A stretch of 56,350 bases of DNA from Chloroflexi bacterium 44-23 (GCA_001899005.1 MKUW01000012.1:1-56350), one strand, 5' to 3'. Numbered from the stretch's first letter, positions 41,370 to 50,643 are shown. Translations and numbers: made by a program. The notes: a model not told the origin generated them from the sequence alone.

Positions 41370-43037
41370 TTGGATTATTTTGAAAATAAAATTTTAAAAG
41401 TACAAGAAGAACAACCATTGAATCTCATTAAACGTGTAGACTGTTTTTTCCGGCGAGCATTAGACCTTTTGGTTGCAGTTCTTGGGTTAATATTCCTGTC
41501 ACCATTATTCTTATGGGTTAGCATCCGAATAAAGAGAGATTCTCCTGGGCCAGTTTTTTTCCAGGGTCTACGAGCAGGACTTCATGGGAAACCATTTTAT
41601 ATAATTAAGTTTCGCACGATGTATGATGAAGAATCCAGCAATAACGGCTTGCAGGTAACAGCTCAAGACGATGACCGGATAACCCCGCTCGGCAAGTTTT
41701 TACGTGATAGCAAACTTAATGAGCTTCCACAGCTGTGGAATGTATTACGTGGCGATATGAGCCTGGTTGGCCCGCGGCCTGAGGCTCTTTCGATTGCTTC
41801 CCTCTGGCCGGAAGACATCCGCAATGTTATCTTATCTGTCCGACCAGGCATTACCTCACCTGCATCAGTTCTCTATCGCACGGAAGAGAAGCTCCTCAAT
41901 CAAGAAAATGTAATGGAAGAATATGTTCGTTCCATTTTGCCGTCAAAATTGCGCCTTGATTTATTGTACGTTCGTAATCGTTCTTTCTTAAGTGATATTG
42001 ATGTAATTTTCTGGACAGCTATTGCGTTATTACCGGCACTACGCAACAAAGAGATAGCCGAACCAAAACTTTTTTGGGGACCATTATCTCTTTTTGTAAC
42101 ACGCTTTATGTCGTGGTTTGTGATCGATACAGCAGTTGTTTTTGTATCCGCACTGGTCGCTGAACTCATTTGGAGAACGTCAATTCCGATCAATTTAGGC
42201 TACGCCAATGCGTTTCTGGCATCTTTACTCATTGGATTGTTTTTCTCCTTAATAAACGCTCTTTTCGGGCTTAACCTGGTCACCTGGTCAAGAGCGGCTG
42301 CAGGCGATGCACTCGTCTTAGGTTTCTCCGCAGCCATTTCAACCGGCTTGCTGGTATTGCTTAAAATCTGGCTACTGGAAAAGGATGTGTTGCCGGTTGG
42401 GTTGTTGATAACTACAGGATTATTGAGCTTTTTTGGATTTGTAGTTGCTCGCTATCGTGAACGTTTAATAACCGGTGCAGCAACACGCTGGTTTAGCTTA
42501 CGTTCGGGAAGTAAATCTTTGGCGGAACGTGTTTTGATTGTAGGCGCGGGCGATAACGGCGAGCTGGCAATCTGGCTTTTTAATCGCCATCGACTTGCGG
42601 CGACTTTTAATGTGGTTGGAATTATTGATGATGATCCCCGTAAACTTGGGATGCGGGTGAATGGTGTACCTATTCTGGGATCCACGGCAGATCTTCAAGA
42701 CATAGTTACGAAATTTGATATTGGAGTGATTGTCTACACAATCTACAACATCTCTCCGGCGGACCGCTATCGTCTTATACGCCAATGTGAGAGAACTTCG
42801 GCGCGGTTGGTGATTATTCCTGATGTTATGACACAATTATACGATAATCATCCTATTCCGATTAACCTAATTAAGGTGCGAGAAAATCCACTCTCTATTG
42901 AAGAGAAAAAACAATATATTAATAAAATAGAACTTTTGGCTCGTTCCGGGGATCTAGATGGAATTTTACGCTTAACACCGTATCTTCGTGAAGCCTTGGA
43001 TCAAGAAAAACGACCGGAAAATAAATACAATCAGTAG
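41370..43037 (+). CDS. Undecaprenyl-phosphate sugar phosphotransferase with reversed domain order
   Basis: The 555-residue protein starts with a monotopic phosphoglycosyl transferase domain (about residues 25-215). This includes the membrane re-entrant helix, DSPGPVFFQGLRAG, FRTMYDEE, SKLNELPQLWNVLRGDMSLVGPRP (landmark) and RPGITSP. It then has four helices (about 235-360) and a Rossmann-like CoA_binding_3 domain (from VLIVGAGDNGELA, about residues 388-400, to residue 500). WbaP/WcaJ-type enzymes normally have the helices and Rossmann part first. It should start EPS synthesis by loading a sugar phosphate onto undecaprenyl phosphate. Translation starts at TTG after AGGGGG. Confidence 0.87.
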   Translation: MDYFENKILKVQEEQPLNLIKRVDCFFRRALDLLVAVLGLIFLSPLFLWVSIRIKRDSPGPVFFQGLRAGLHGKPFYIIKFRTMYDEESSNNGLQVTAQDDDRITPLGKFLRDSKLNELPQLWNVLRGDMSLVGPRPEALSIASLWPEDIRNVILSVRPGITSPASVLYRTEEKLLNQENVMEEYVRSILPSKLRLDLLYVRNRSFLSDIDVIFWTAIALLPALRNKEIAEPKLFWGPLSLFVTRFMSWFVIDTAVVFVSALVAELIWRTSIPINLGYANAFLASLLIGLFFSLINALFGLNLVTWSRAAAGDALVLGFSAAISTGLLVLLKIWLLEKDVLPVGLLITTGLLSFFGFVVARYRERLITGAATRWFSLRSGSKSLAERVLIVGAGDNGELAIWLFNRHRLAATFNVVGIIDDDPRKLGMRVNGVPILGSTADLQDIVTKFDIGVIVYTIYNISPADRYRLIRQCERTSARLVIIPDVMTQLYDNHPIPINLIKVRENPLSIEEKKQYINKIELLARSGDLDGILRLTPYLREALDQEKRPENKYNQ

Positions 43038-43066
43038 CCATGCGAATATCTTAATTTTGAGGATAA

Positions 43067-44128
43067 ATGACTTTACTTGAAGGTAGACAAATATTTTTAA
43101 CAGGTGCAGGTGGTTTTATTGGGTCAAGATTGGCGGCAACATTAGTGCGGCGAGGAGCAAAATTGACCGCGTTCGTGCGCTATAACTCACGGGCGGATAT
43201 CGGTCTATTAAGCAACCTGCCGGCGGATATTTTGAATAAGATCGAGATCATTTTTGGCGATATTCGCGATGCGGATGCGATTGAACAGGCGATGGGGATT
43301 AGGCAGACTGCTCATAACGCAAATGGGTCTGAAAATACCAGCTCTCCTTCCGAGCTGGTTTTTCATTTAGGTGCTTTGATATCCATCCCCTACTCCTATC
43401 TCCATCCGGTGGAGACAGTAGAAACGAATATATTGGGGACGCTCAACATTCTGCAAGCTTGTCGTAAATCTGGAGCCAGGGTCGTGCATACTTCCACCAG
43501 TGAAGTTTACGGAACAGCTTTGCGGGTTCCGATTGATGAATCACATCCATTACAGGGACAATCGCCATATTCGGCCAGTAAAATTGGTGCTGATAAACTG
43601 GTTGAATCGTATCACCGTTCTTATGGTCTTGATACGGTGACGGTTCGACCCTTCAACACCTACGGCCCTGGCCAATCAGCGCGCGCAGTGATCCCTACAA
43701 TCATAACGCAAGCATTGACTCGCGAACAACTTTATCTGGGCAGCCTCGAAACACGCCGAGACTTCACCTTTGTGGATGATACAGTCGCAGGTTTTATCTG
43801 CGCTGCTGAAGTGCTGCTTGACCCGCTCAGGTCTGCTTCAATTTCTGGGGAAGAAATCAATTTGGGAACTGGAAAAGAAATTACGATTGCAGAGATTGCT
43901 CATTTAATCCTGCAATTAATTGGAAAACCTGATCTGCCAATTCATGTCGATTCCAAGCGTTTGCGACCCGAGAAATCAGAGGTGATACGATTACTCTCCG
44001 ATAATCGCAAAGCTCTGCATTTGTTGGGATGGTCTCCACGGGTGGATATTGACTCTGGCCTCAAGCAGACAATCAATTGGACAAAGGAAAATTTAGAGAT
44101 GTATCGACCTGACATTTACGAACGCTGA
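43067..44128 (+). CDS. NAD-dependent 4,6-dehydratase, LegB-like
   Basis: The 353-residue extended SDR enzyme has GAGGFIGSRLAATLV, then FVRYNSRADIGLL, which closely resembles the RYNSR segment of LegB-type UDP-GlcNAc 4,6-dehydratases. It also has TSEVYGTA, SPYSASKIGADKL and RDFTFVDDTV. It probably yields a 4-keto-6-deoxy sugar nucleotide for the aminotransferase encoded at 45174. The nucleotide base is not certain. GAGGATAA precedes the ATG, 29 bases after the phosphotransferase stop. Confidence 0.85.
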   Translation: MTLLEGRQIFLTGAGGFIGSRLAATLVRRGAKLTAFVRYNSRADIGLLSNLPADILNKIEIIFGDIRDADAIEQAMGIRQTAHNANGSENTSSPSELVFHLGALISIPYSYLHPVETVETNILGTLNILQACRKSGARVVHTSTSEVYGTALRVPIDESHPLQGQSPYSASKIGADKLVESYHRSYGLDTVTVRPFNTYGPGQSARAVIPTIITQALTREQLYLGSLETRRDFTFVDDTVAGFICAAEVLLDPLRSASISGEEINLGTGKEITIAEIAHLILQLIGKPDLPIHVDSKRLRPEKSEVIRLLSDNRKALHLLGWSPRVDIDSGLKQTINWTKENLEMYRPDIYER

Positions 44129-44195
44129 CATTGATAATTTAACAGGATTAATCCCATTTTTAGGGAAGAATTCTGGATGAAGATAAATTCATAGG

Positions 44196-44201
44196 TATAA
44201 T
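44196..44201 (+). promoter_or_regulatory. -10 element before the nucleotidyltransferase gene
   Basis: A perfect TATAAT lies 61 bases before the ATG, after the dehydratase stop. The -35 is weak. An internal EPS promoter is plausible. Confidence 0.4.
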
Positions 44202-44262
44202 TTGTATTATTGATAAGTAAATTGTTCCATATTAAGTTGTTGATCTATAAAGAAAGGTTTTT

Positions 44263-44970
44263 ATGCAGGCTGTAATTCTTGCTGGGGGTAAAGGAACACG
44301 TCTCGCCCCATATACCCGTGTATTTCCAAAACCAATGATGCCAATTGGTGATAAAACCATTCTTGAAATCCTTCTTTACCAGATGAAACGGGCCGGTATT
44401 AATCATGTTGCCCTAACGGTAGGGCATCTTTCCGGGTTGATGCGTGCTTTCTTTCAAGATGGGAGTCAATATAATTTACATATTACCTATGTACAGGAAA
44501 GCAGTCCATTGGGTACAGCCGGTCCGCTTGCCAATGTGCCGGGCCTGACAAAAACATTTCTTGTCAGTAATGGGGATGTCTTGACCTTATTGGATATCTC
44601 CGATTTGCTTCGTTTTCACAGACAAAATAAGGGAATTTGCACAATCGCTATGCACCAGCGCCAAATAAAGGTTGATTTGGGGGTCATTGAACAGGATGGT
44701 GACTATCGTATCAAAGGATACATTGAAAAACCTACCATCGATTATAAAGTGAGCATGGGTTTATACGTTTTCGAGCCCCGTATTTTGGATTTTATCCCGG
44801 CGGGGTATTATCTTGATTTCCCAGACCTCATTCATAAGTTATTGGCAGCGGGCGAAAAAGTGGTAGGATATCCATTTGATGGCTATTGGCAGGATCTAGG
44901 TCGGCCTGACGACTATGAACAAGCCGCCAATGATTTTGAAAACATGCGTTCACTATTTTTGCCTGATTGA
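44263..44970 (+). CDS. Sugar-phosphate nucleotidyltransferase
   Basis: The 235-residue GT-A-fold enzyme has the signature AVILAGGKGTRLAPYT, the FPKPMMPIGDKTILE segment, SPLGTAGPLANV, SNGDVL (metal-binding Asp) and EKPTIDYKVSMG. It transfers a nucleoside monophosphate to a sugar 1-phosphate. The exact base and sugar cannot be read. The short form resembles mannose-1-phosphate guanylyltransferase-like and PtmE/LegF-neighbourhood enzymes. Its place between dehydratase and aminotransferase suggests it feeds that pathway. AAAGAAAGG lies before the ATG. Confidence 0.87.
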   Translation: MQAVILAGGKGTRLAPYTRVFPKPMMPIGDKTILEILLYQMKRAGINHVALTVGHLSGLMRAFFQDGSQYNLHITYVQESSPLGTAGPLANVPGLTKTFLVSNGDVLTLLDISDLLRFHRQNKGICTIAMHQRQIKVDLGVIEQDGDYRIKGYIEKPTIDYKVSMGLYVFEPRILDFIPAGYYLDFPDLIHKLLAAGEKVVGYPFDGYWQDLGRPDDYEQAANDFENMRSLFLPD

Positions 44971-45173
44971 CAATTTTTTTGGGTGGCTTAGCTACCTTTT
45001 CAGCAGGCAATATCCTGACACTTATTTAAGTGTGACCACCAAACCTTCAGTATGAAATGGTTTTAAATTTAGCCCAATTGGAGAAAAAGTTGTTTAGATT
45101 TCAATTACGAAAGTTCTGAAAGCAATAATAAAAATAAAGACCTTGGGTAATGTAAATATAGGCGGAGGTTTCA

Positions 45174-46313
45174 ATGGAATGGCTCGTCCCACTTGCTGAT
45201 TTGGATTATGGCGAAGAAGAAGAAGCAGCAGTTATTTCTGTTTTGCGCAGTAAATGGTTAACGATGGGAGCAGTGACAGAAAAATTTGAAGATGCCTTTC
45301 GCACATTAACGCAGAGCGCATACGCAATTGCTGTCTCCAACGCTACTGAAGCGCTCCACATAGCGCTGATTGCATGCGGGATTGGCCGCGGTGATGATGT
45401 GATCGTGCCATCGCTCACCTTTGTGGCTACCGCAAATGCAGTTTTGTATACCGGCGCAAATGTGATTTTTGCTGATATTAACAGCCCACAAGATTTAACC
45501 ATTTCGGTTCAAGACATCGCCCGTAAAATTACACCAAAAACGAAGGCGATTATCGTTATGCATTATGCAGGCTATCCCTGTGAAATGGCTAAAATCTATG
45601 ATCTAGCGAAAGCCAACAATATTTATATTATTGAAGATGCTGCACATGCTCCCGGCGCTATCGCGGATGGCAAACCGGTTGGAACTTATGGAGATATTGG
45701 CTGTTTTAGTTTCTTTTCGAATAAAAACCTGGCCACCGGCGAAGGAGGTATGCTGACCACCCAGGATGCCGAACTGGCGAAAAAATTACTCTTACTGCGA
45801 TCTCATGGCATGACAAGCCTTACGTATGATCGTCATCGCGGCCATGCGTACAGTTATGATGTGGTCGCGCTTGGATATAACTATCGCATTGATGAAATCC
45901 GCGCAGCACTTGGCATTGAGCAATTATTAAAACTTGAAAACAATAATTATCGTCGCAGTTTGGCCAATTCACAATATCGAATGGATTTGGAAAATGTGAT
46001 TGAGGTTCCATTTGCAAAGCCAAAAGACAAACCGGCATATCATCTCATGCCGGTGCTACTCCCCAAGGGTACCAATCGTGAAGCGTTTCAGGGTTACATG
46101 AAATCAGTAGGAATACAAACGAGTATCCATTACCCTCCAATTCACTTGTTTAGCTATTACAAAGAACTCTTCAAAAACATTGATCACAAATTACCGGTTA
46201 CTGAAGATGTTGCTTCAAGAGAAGTGACTTTGCCATTGTTCCCAACTATGACCGGAGAACAAATTGAGCTGGTTACACACCATGTAAAAATAGGGCTTGA
46301 CCAGGCTGATTAA
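45174..46313 (+). CDS. DegT/DnrJ/EryC1/StrS-family aminotransferase
   Basis: The 379-residue PLP enzyme aminates keto sugar nucleotides. The PLP lysine is K184 in FSNKNLATGEGG, preceded by the EDAAHAPGA segment (Asp contacting the PLP nitrogen). NYRIDEIRAALG and the SIHYPPIH motif also match the family. The likely product is a 4-amino-4,6-dideoxy sugar nucleotide made from the output of the LegB-like dehydratase. GGAGG precedes the ATG. The function class is firm and the substrate is inferred. Confidence 0.9.
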   Translation: MEWLVPLADLDYGEEEEAAVISVLRSKWLTMGAVTEKFEDAFRTLTQSAYAIAVSNATEALHIALIACGIGRGDDVIVPSLTFVATANAVLYTGANVIFADINSPQDLTISVQDIARKITPKTKAIIVMHYAGYPCEMAKIYDLAKANNIYIIEDAAHAPGAIADGKPVGTYGDIGCFSFFSNKNLATGEGGMLTTQDAELAKKLLLLRSHGMTSLTYDRHRGHAYSYDVVALGYNYRIDEIRAALGIEQLLKLENNNYRRSLANSQYRMDLENVIEVPFAKPKDKPAYHLMPVLLPKGTNREAFQGYMKSVGIQTSIHYPPIHLFSYYKELFKNIDHKLPVTEDVASREVTLPLFPTMTGEQIELVTHHVKIGLDQAD

Positions 46314-46381
46314 TCGGTCGTCATTTAGTTTGTAAAACACCAGCAACCAATGCTTAAACAATACTTCAGAAAAGGCGGCTA

Positions 46382-46675
46382 ATGTCCCTTATCGATCTTA
46401 ATTCAGTCATCTCAAATTTTATATGGATACTGGCGATAGCCTGGCTGCTTTCGGTCATCTCTATGGCACGCTGGACGGCTCAGCAACGAGGCAGGAAGTT
46501 GGGCGAGCAACTCAACCAACCATCCGAACAATTGAGATTAATGGTGGGTGGCTTGATTTTGTGCCTCGGATTGGGTTTGGTGGTAGATTCGTTATGGTTG
46601 ATGATTTTGTGGTTTCTGCTTGGTGCAATCTTTATTTTCTTAATTATTTTATCTGTACATCAACAAATCAATTAA
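46382..46675 (+). CDS. Small membrane protein of unknown function
   Basis: The 97-residue product has three predicted helices (about residues 8-28, 52-70 and 73-92) and a basic loop (RWTAQQRGRKLGEQL) between the first two. No family is recognised. AAAGGCGGCTA before the ATG is a good ribosome site. It lies 68 bases after the aminotransferase gene inside the EPS locus, so an accessory envelope role is possible. Confidence 0.6.
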   Translation: MSLIDLNSVISNFIWILAIAWLLSVISMARWTAQQRGRKLGEQLNQPSEQLRLMVGGLILCLGLGLVVDSLWLMILWFLLGAIFIFLIILSVHQQIN

Positions 46676-46757
46676 TTTTTGTATCTTCCCGATAAAACGG
46701 GGTTGAGGAGAATTCTTAGGCTGGCGATCGCCTGACGAAAAACACTTTGCCCTAATT

Positions 46758-46786
46758 TTCGAGAAGCTACAGTTATGTGGCATAAT
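46758..46786 (+). promoter_or_regulatory. Promoter of the LysM membrane protein gene
   Basis: TTCGAG and CATAAT (46781-46786) are 17 bases apart, and a TG one base before the -10 makes it extended. The palindrome ATATGCATAT lies at the expected start site. The leader then runs about 30 bases to the AGGAGG ribosome site. Confidence 0.4.
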
Positions 46787-46822
46787 ATATGCATATGCAG
46801 GAAACATGTACAGGAGGATAGT

Positions 46823-47965
46823 TTGCCATCTGTGAGGCGCTGCCCTTTGCTGGGCTTAAAAGATGATGAACATACCCGCCTATCATTCGCAAGTGAGAGT
46901 CATGCGTGTTATCGCACCGGAAAAGCCAAGGCAATTTCTGTGGATCATCAACGCCAATTTTGCCTTGAAAAAGAACATATATCCTGCCCGATATTTCTAA
47001 ACGCGGGTGTTCAGGGAGTAAAATCAGCCAAGAAAATACCGGTCAGGGTTCAAAAACCGGAAGGGTCATTGCAGCCAATCCTGGCAGAAAACTCCAAATT
47101 AGGCATTCATGAAGATGAAGCTCCTGAAAAGAGTTTTATTTCTTCATTGGCATCCAAACGGTATGCCTCTCTTTGGGAAGTTGCCGGGGTTATTATTTTT
47201 TTGATGCTTGTATTAGTGGGTTGGTGGCTATTCAATAATCGTGACCTCTTCTTTCCAAACCAAACTCCTGTTCAAGCCTCAATCGTCAAAACGTCATCCC
47301 CATCACCAACAGCAACCAACATCGAAGCGTTTTTTCCCAATAGTGAAATGGTGGCTGAATTGACTGCCCATCCATTGGTAACCGACGAATCAGGCGCTTT
47401 GATTTCTCTATTGCCTACCAAAAGTTCTACTCCAACCGCATCTGCTACAAGTACCAAAACCGCAATAGCAACCCCTTCAGCAACGGCATCGGCAATGCCA
47501 TTGGTATGTTCGCCACCCTACGGATGGGTGAATTACACGGTTCGATTTGGTGAAAGTCTTGCATATTTTGCCAACTATTTTAATGTCAGTGTGGATATCT
47601 TATTAACAGCGAATTGTCTTGAAAATTCTTTTATCACGGCCGGACAAAATCTTTTTCTGCCCTGGACACCGTTTCCGCCAACCCGTACTCCAACACGAAC
47701 ATCTACCAATACTTCTGAACCTGGCAACCCGCTTAGCACGCAAACACCGACAGCAACTTGGACCAGGACGTCTACTCCAAGCAATACAGCTACTTTTACC
47801 TCTATTCCCCCGACATCCACTGAGTTACCAACAGCAACTCAAATCCCTCCTACTGCAACCGGCACGGATCAACCTGACCCGACGCAAACCGGCACACCGA
47901 CTCCAATATTGGAATTGCCCCTAATGAACACACCCAGTAATACTTTTGTGAATAACAAATCCTAG
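46823..47965 (+). CDS. Membrane protein with N-terminal Cys-rich domain and extracytoplasmic LysM domain
   Basis: The 380-residue protein starts at a TTG placed five bases after a perfect AGGAGG; an ATG at 46775 has no such site. Residues 7-56 form a compact block with four Cys (C7, C29, C47, C55) and H42: RRCPLLGLKDDEHT, then HACY, then DHQRQFCL and SCPIF. One helix (about 122-141) leads to a Thr/Pro-rich stalk. A LysM domain (about 228-280, VNYTVRFGESLAYFANYFN) and a second Thr/Pro-rich tail follow. The topology puts the Cys block in the cytoplasm and the glycan-binding part outside. The Cys block may bind metal or an Fe-S cluster. Confidence 0.78.
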   Translation: MPSVRRCPLLGLKDDEHTRLSFASESHACYRTGKAKAISVDHQRQFCLEKEHISCPIFLNAGVQGVKSAKKIPVRVQKPEGSLQPILAENSKLGIHEDEAPEKSFISSLASKRYASLWEVAGVIIFLMLVLVGWWLFNNRDLFFPNQTPVQASIVKTSSPSPTATNIEAFFPNSEMVAELTAHPLVTDESGALISLLPTKSSTPTASATSTKTAIATPSATASAMPLVCSPPYGWVNYTVRFGESLAYFANYFNVSVDILLTANCLENSFITAGQNLFLPWTPFPPTRTPTRTSTNTSEPGNPLSTQTPTATWTRTSTPSNTATFTSIPPTSTELPTATQIPPTATGTDQPDPTQTGTPTPILELPLMNTPSNTFVNNKS

Positions 47966-47966
47966 A

Positions 47967-49007
47967 TTGGGACAAAACAGTCTGAAAAAATCCAACAATA
48001 TTAATTCAGTGCGTAGAACTCAAATAAGCAAACGGGTTTCTACTATTTTAAAAATTGGTATTGGCCTGGCATTCCTGATATTTGCATTTTGGCGGGTGGA
48101 TTGGGCTGTTTTTACCAGGGCGATTAAGAATATCCACTGGACCTGGTTTATTTTTGCAATCTTGAGTATTCCAGTCAGCCTATTCTTTAAGGTTTGGCGC
48201 TGGAGGGTTTTGCTTAAATACCATCAGATCGACATTCCTTTAATGAAAGCAATCTCTGCTTATTTTGTTGGTGCAGCCGTCAATATCCTTTTTTTCATTC
48301 GCGGAGGTGAGATCGTCCGCATCGGTTTGGCTCATCAGTCCGAAAAGAATGATTTAGCGAATATTACAGCTACGATTGGTCTTGAGAAATATTTTGATCT
48401 GATCATGCTTATTTTCAGTATGCTCATGATCAGTGCATTTCTCCCATCGATTGCAATTGACAGATGGGCACGGCTTTCGCCACTGCTTGTTATCTTAAGT
48501 GCTTTCTTATTGTTAGCCGTGTTAATAGGTCCAACGATCTGGAAAAAATTTTCCAAATCAGATTTCAATGGCGGCTTGATTGGCAAAATAAGCAAACAAA
48601 TCGATATACTAATAAATGCCGTTCGATGGTTGCGTAATCCACGTAAGCTGATTGCCATTGTTGCCATCAGTTTATTCATTTGGCTTGTGATGCTATCCAC
48701 GAATATGCTGCTATTTCATGCTTTAGGCCTAATCTTAAATTGGCAAGCTGCCGGCTTGGTTTTGGTTTTGGTTTATATTGGGGTTTTACCTGCTTTAATG
48801 CCTGGAAATATTGGCCCTTTTATTTACTTTGCCCAACTCGCGCTTGTTCCTTTTTCTGTGAACAATGAACAAGCATTAGCTTTTGCGATATTATTATTCG
48901 CTATTGTGACCATGCCTCCTTTGATAATTGCCGGGATATCGTTGATGCTGCCTGGTACACGGGAAAAGCCGGAACCTAGCAGACTTTCAGAAAAGATCAA
49001 TTTATGA
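47967..49007 (+). CDS. Flippase-like integral membrane protein (UPF0104 / LPG-synthase TM family)
   Basis: The 346-residue protein has about eight helices and matches the AglD/YbhN family (lysylphosphatidylglycerol synthase membrane region). KVWRWRVLLKYH and FFIRGGEIVRIGLA are the typical conserved polar segments. Members are thought to handle lipid-linked sugars or amino-acylated lipids; the reaction here is unknown. No classical Wzx flippase is visible in this locus, so a role in lipid-linked glycan transfer is tempting but unproven. Translation probably starts at the TTG one base after the upstream stop. Confidence 0.82.
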   Translation: MGQNSLKKSNNINSVRRTQISKRVSTILKIGIGLAFLIFAFWRVDWAVFTRAIKNIHWTWFIFAILSIPVSLFFKVWRWRVLLKYHQIDIPLMKAISAYFVGAAVNILFFIRGGEIVRIGLAHQSEKNDLANITATIGLEKYFDLIMLIFSMLMISAFLPSIAIDRWARLSPLLVILSAFLLLAVLIGPTIWKKFSKSDFNGGLIGKISKQIDILINAVRWLRNPRKLIAIVAISLFIWLVMLSTNMLLFHALGLILNWQAAGLVLVLVYIGVLPALMPGNIGPFIYFAQLALVPFSVNNEQALAFAILLFAIVTMPPLIIAGISLMLPGTREKPEPSRLSEKINL

Positions 49008-49029
49008 GTCGCTATTTGTTCCAAAACTG

Positions 49030-50643
49030 ATGTCAGTAATCCCTTTCTCCATAATCATTCCTGCAAAGAATTCGGCCTCTACGCTGGGAGAATGCCTTGT
49101 CGCGCTTCTTAACCAGGAGGGTTTTAATTTTCCTACGGATTATGAAGTAATTGTCATCGATGATGGATCTGATGATCAAACGGCTGAAGTAGCGAGGAAA
49201 TTTAAGGTAAAGGTTACTCAGCAAGAAAATGCCGGTCCTGCGGCAGCCAGAAACACAGGTGCGAGGGCGGCAGGTGGAGAATTACTGTTCTTTACCGATG
49301 CAGATTGCATTCCTCGGTCTGATTGGCTGCAAAAGATGAGTAAGCCTTTTCAAAACCCACTTGTGATGGGAGTCAAAGGTGCATATATCTGCCAGGAAAA
49401 GTCAATAATTGCCCGTTTTGTTCAGCTTGAATTTGCATATAAGTACAAAGCCATGGCAAAACTTGAATCGATCGACTTTATTGACACCTATTCCGCGGCA
49501 TATCGCCGGTCCGTATTTGTTGATAATTTTGGTTTTAATGAGAAATTCCCAGTGCCTTCTGTTGAGGATCAGGAATTTTCTTACCGGTTAGCTCGAAAAG
49601 GCTATATACTAGTTTTTGAGCCTTCCGCACAGGTTCGTCATCGCCATGATCTTACGCTTGGTGAATACATTCAACGTAAGTGGGGGATTGGGTATTGGAA
49701 GGCCTTTCTCTTGCGGTGGCTTCCGGACAAAACATTCTCGGATAGTTATACTCCTGCTTCTCAACGACTCCAAATTCTGCTGGCCGCACTACTTTTCAGT
49801 GCGTTGGTACTGACAGTTCTTAATCCTTTTTTTATCATCCTGGCACTTTCTTTCTTAATTCTTTTTTATCTTATTGCAATCCCTTTTCTGGTTTTTATTG
49901 GTCAAAGAGATGGGCGTGTCTTAATACCAGCATTGTTTTTGCTACCGGTACGTGCGATTACTCTCGGGTTTGGATTACTGGCAGGATTTTTATTCCCACC
50001 TGCAGAAAAGAATGTTTCAAAACATGGCTTAAGAATACATGAGCGCTTTTTTAAGAGATTGCTGGATGTGTTCAGCGCATTGATCGGTTTGATCTTATTT
50101 AGCCCGTTCATGTTGATAGCAATTTTCGCAATAAAAATCGAATCTCATGGTCCTGCGATTTTCACCCAGATCCGGGCTGGCGAAAATGGAAAACCATTCA
50201 GGTTGTTTAAATTAAGAACGATGGTAGAAGGTGCAGAGGACCAATTAAAAGATATGTTAAACGCAACCGGGAATCATCTTCAAAATCCGGTTTTCAAATT
50301 CAAAACTGATCCTAGAGTAACAAAAGTTGGGCGGTTTTTACGGCGCTGGAGCATAGATGAAGCTCCACAATTCTTGAATATATTACGCGGTGAGATGAGC
50401 CTGGTAGGCCCTCGCCCGGAAGAAACTTGGGTAGTTTCACAATATAATGATTTTCAGCGACAGCGTCTCCTGGTAAAACCCGGCTTGACCGGGCCAATGC
50501 AAGTCTCTGGTCGCGCAGACTTGGATTTTAATGATCGTTTGGCTTGTGAATTGGACTATATCAACGGTTACAGTTTTCGGAAGGATCTGATAATTTTATG
50601 GAAGTCAATCGGCGCGGTTATTTCAGGAAAAGGTGCTTATTGA
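49030..50643 (+). CDS. GT2 glycosyltransferase fused to a phosphoglycosyl transferase
   Basis: The 537-residue protein has an N-terminal GT2 domain (about residues 1-235: SIIIPAKNS, VIDDGSDD, FTDADC and the VEDQEF catalytic region). Two to three helices follow (about 245-320). The C-terminal monotopic phosphoglycosyl transferase domain (about 335-537) shows ESHGPAIFTQIRAGENGKP, FRLFKLRTM, LRGEMSLVGPRPEE and KPGLTGPMQVSGR. One chain could therefore start the lipid-linked glycan and add a later sugar. It is the second initiating-type enzyme in the locus. The start overlaps no gene and lacks a clear ribosome site. Confidence 0.9.
   Translation: MSVIPFSIIIPAKNSASTLGECLVALLNQEGFNFPTDYEVIVIDDGSDDQTAEVARKFKVKVTQQENAGPAAARNTGARAAGGELLFFTDADCIPRSDWLQKMSKPFQNPLVMGVKGAYICQEKSIIARFVQLEFAYKYKAMAKLESIDFIDTYSAAYRRSVFVDNFGFNEKFPVPSVEDQEFSYRLARKGYILVFEPSAQVRHRHDLTLGEYIQRKWGIGYWKAFLLRWLPDKTFSDSYTPASQRLQILLAALLFSALVLTVLNPFFIILALSFLILFYLIAIPFLVFIGQRDGRVLIPALFLLPVRAITLGFGLLAGFLFPPAEKNVSKHGLRIHERFFKRLLDVFSALIGLILFSPFMLIAIFAIKIESHGPAIFTQIRAGENGKPFRLFKLRTMVEGAEDQLKDMLNATGNHLQNPVFKFKTDPRVTKVGRFLRRWSIDEAPQFLNILRGEMSLVGPRPEETWVVSQYNDFQRQRLLVKPGLTGPMQVSGRADLDFNDRLACELDYINGYSFRKDLIILWKSIGAVISGKGAY

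Noticed and set aside
46775..46822. Earlier ATG start of the Cys-rich/LysM protein.
   Set aside because: The ATG overlaps the predicted -10 element (46781-46786), whereas a perfect AGGAGG is correctly spaced for TTG 46823.
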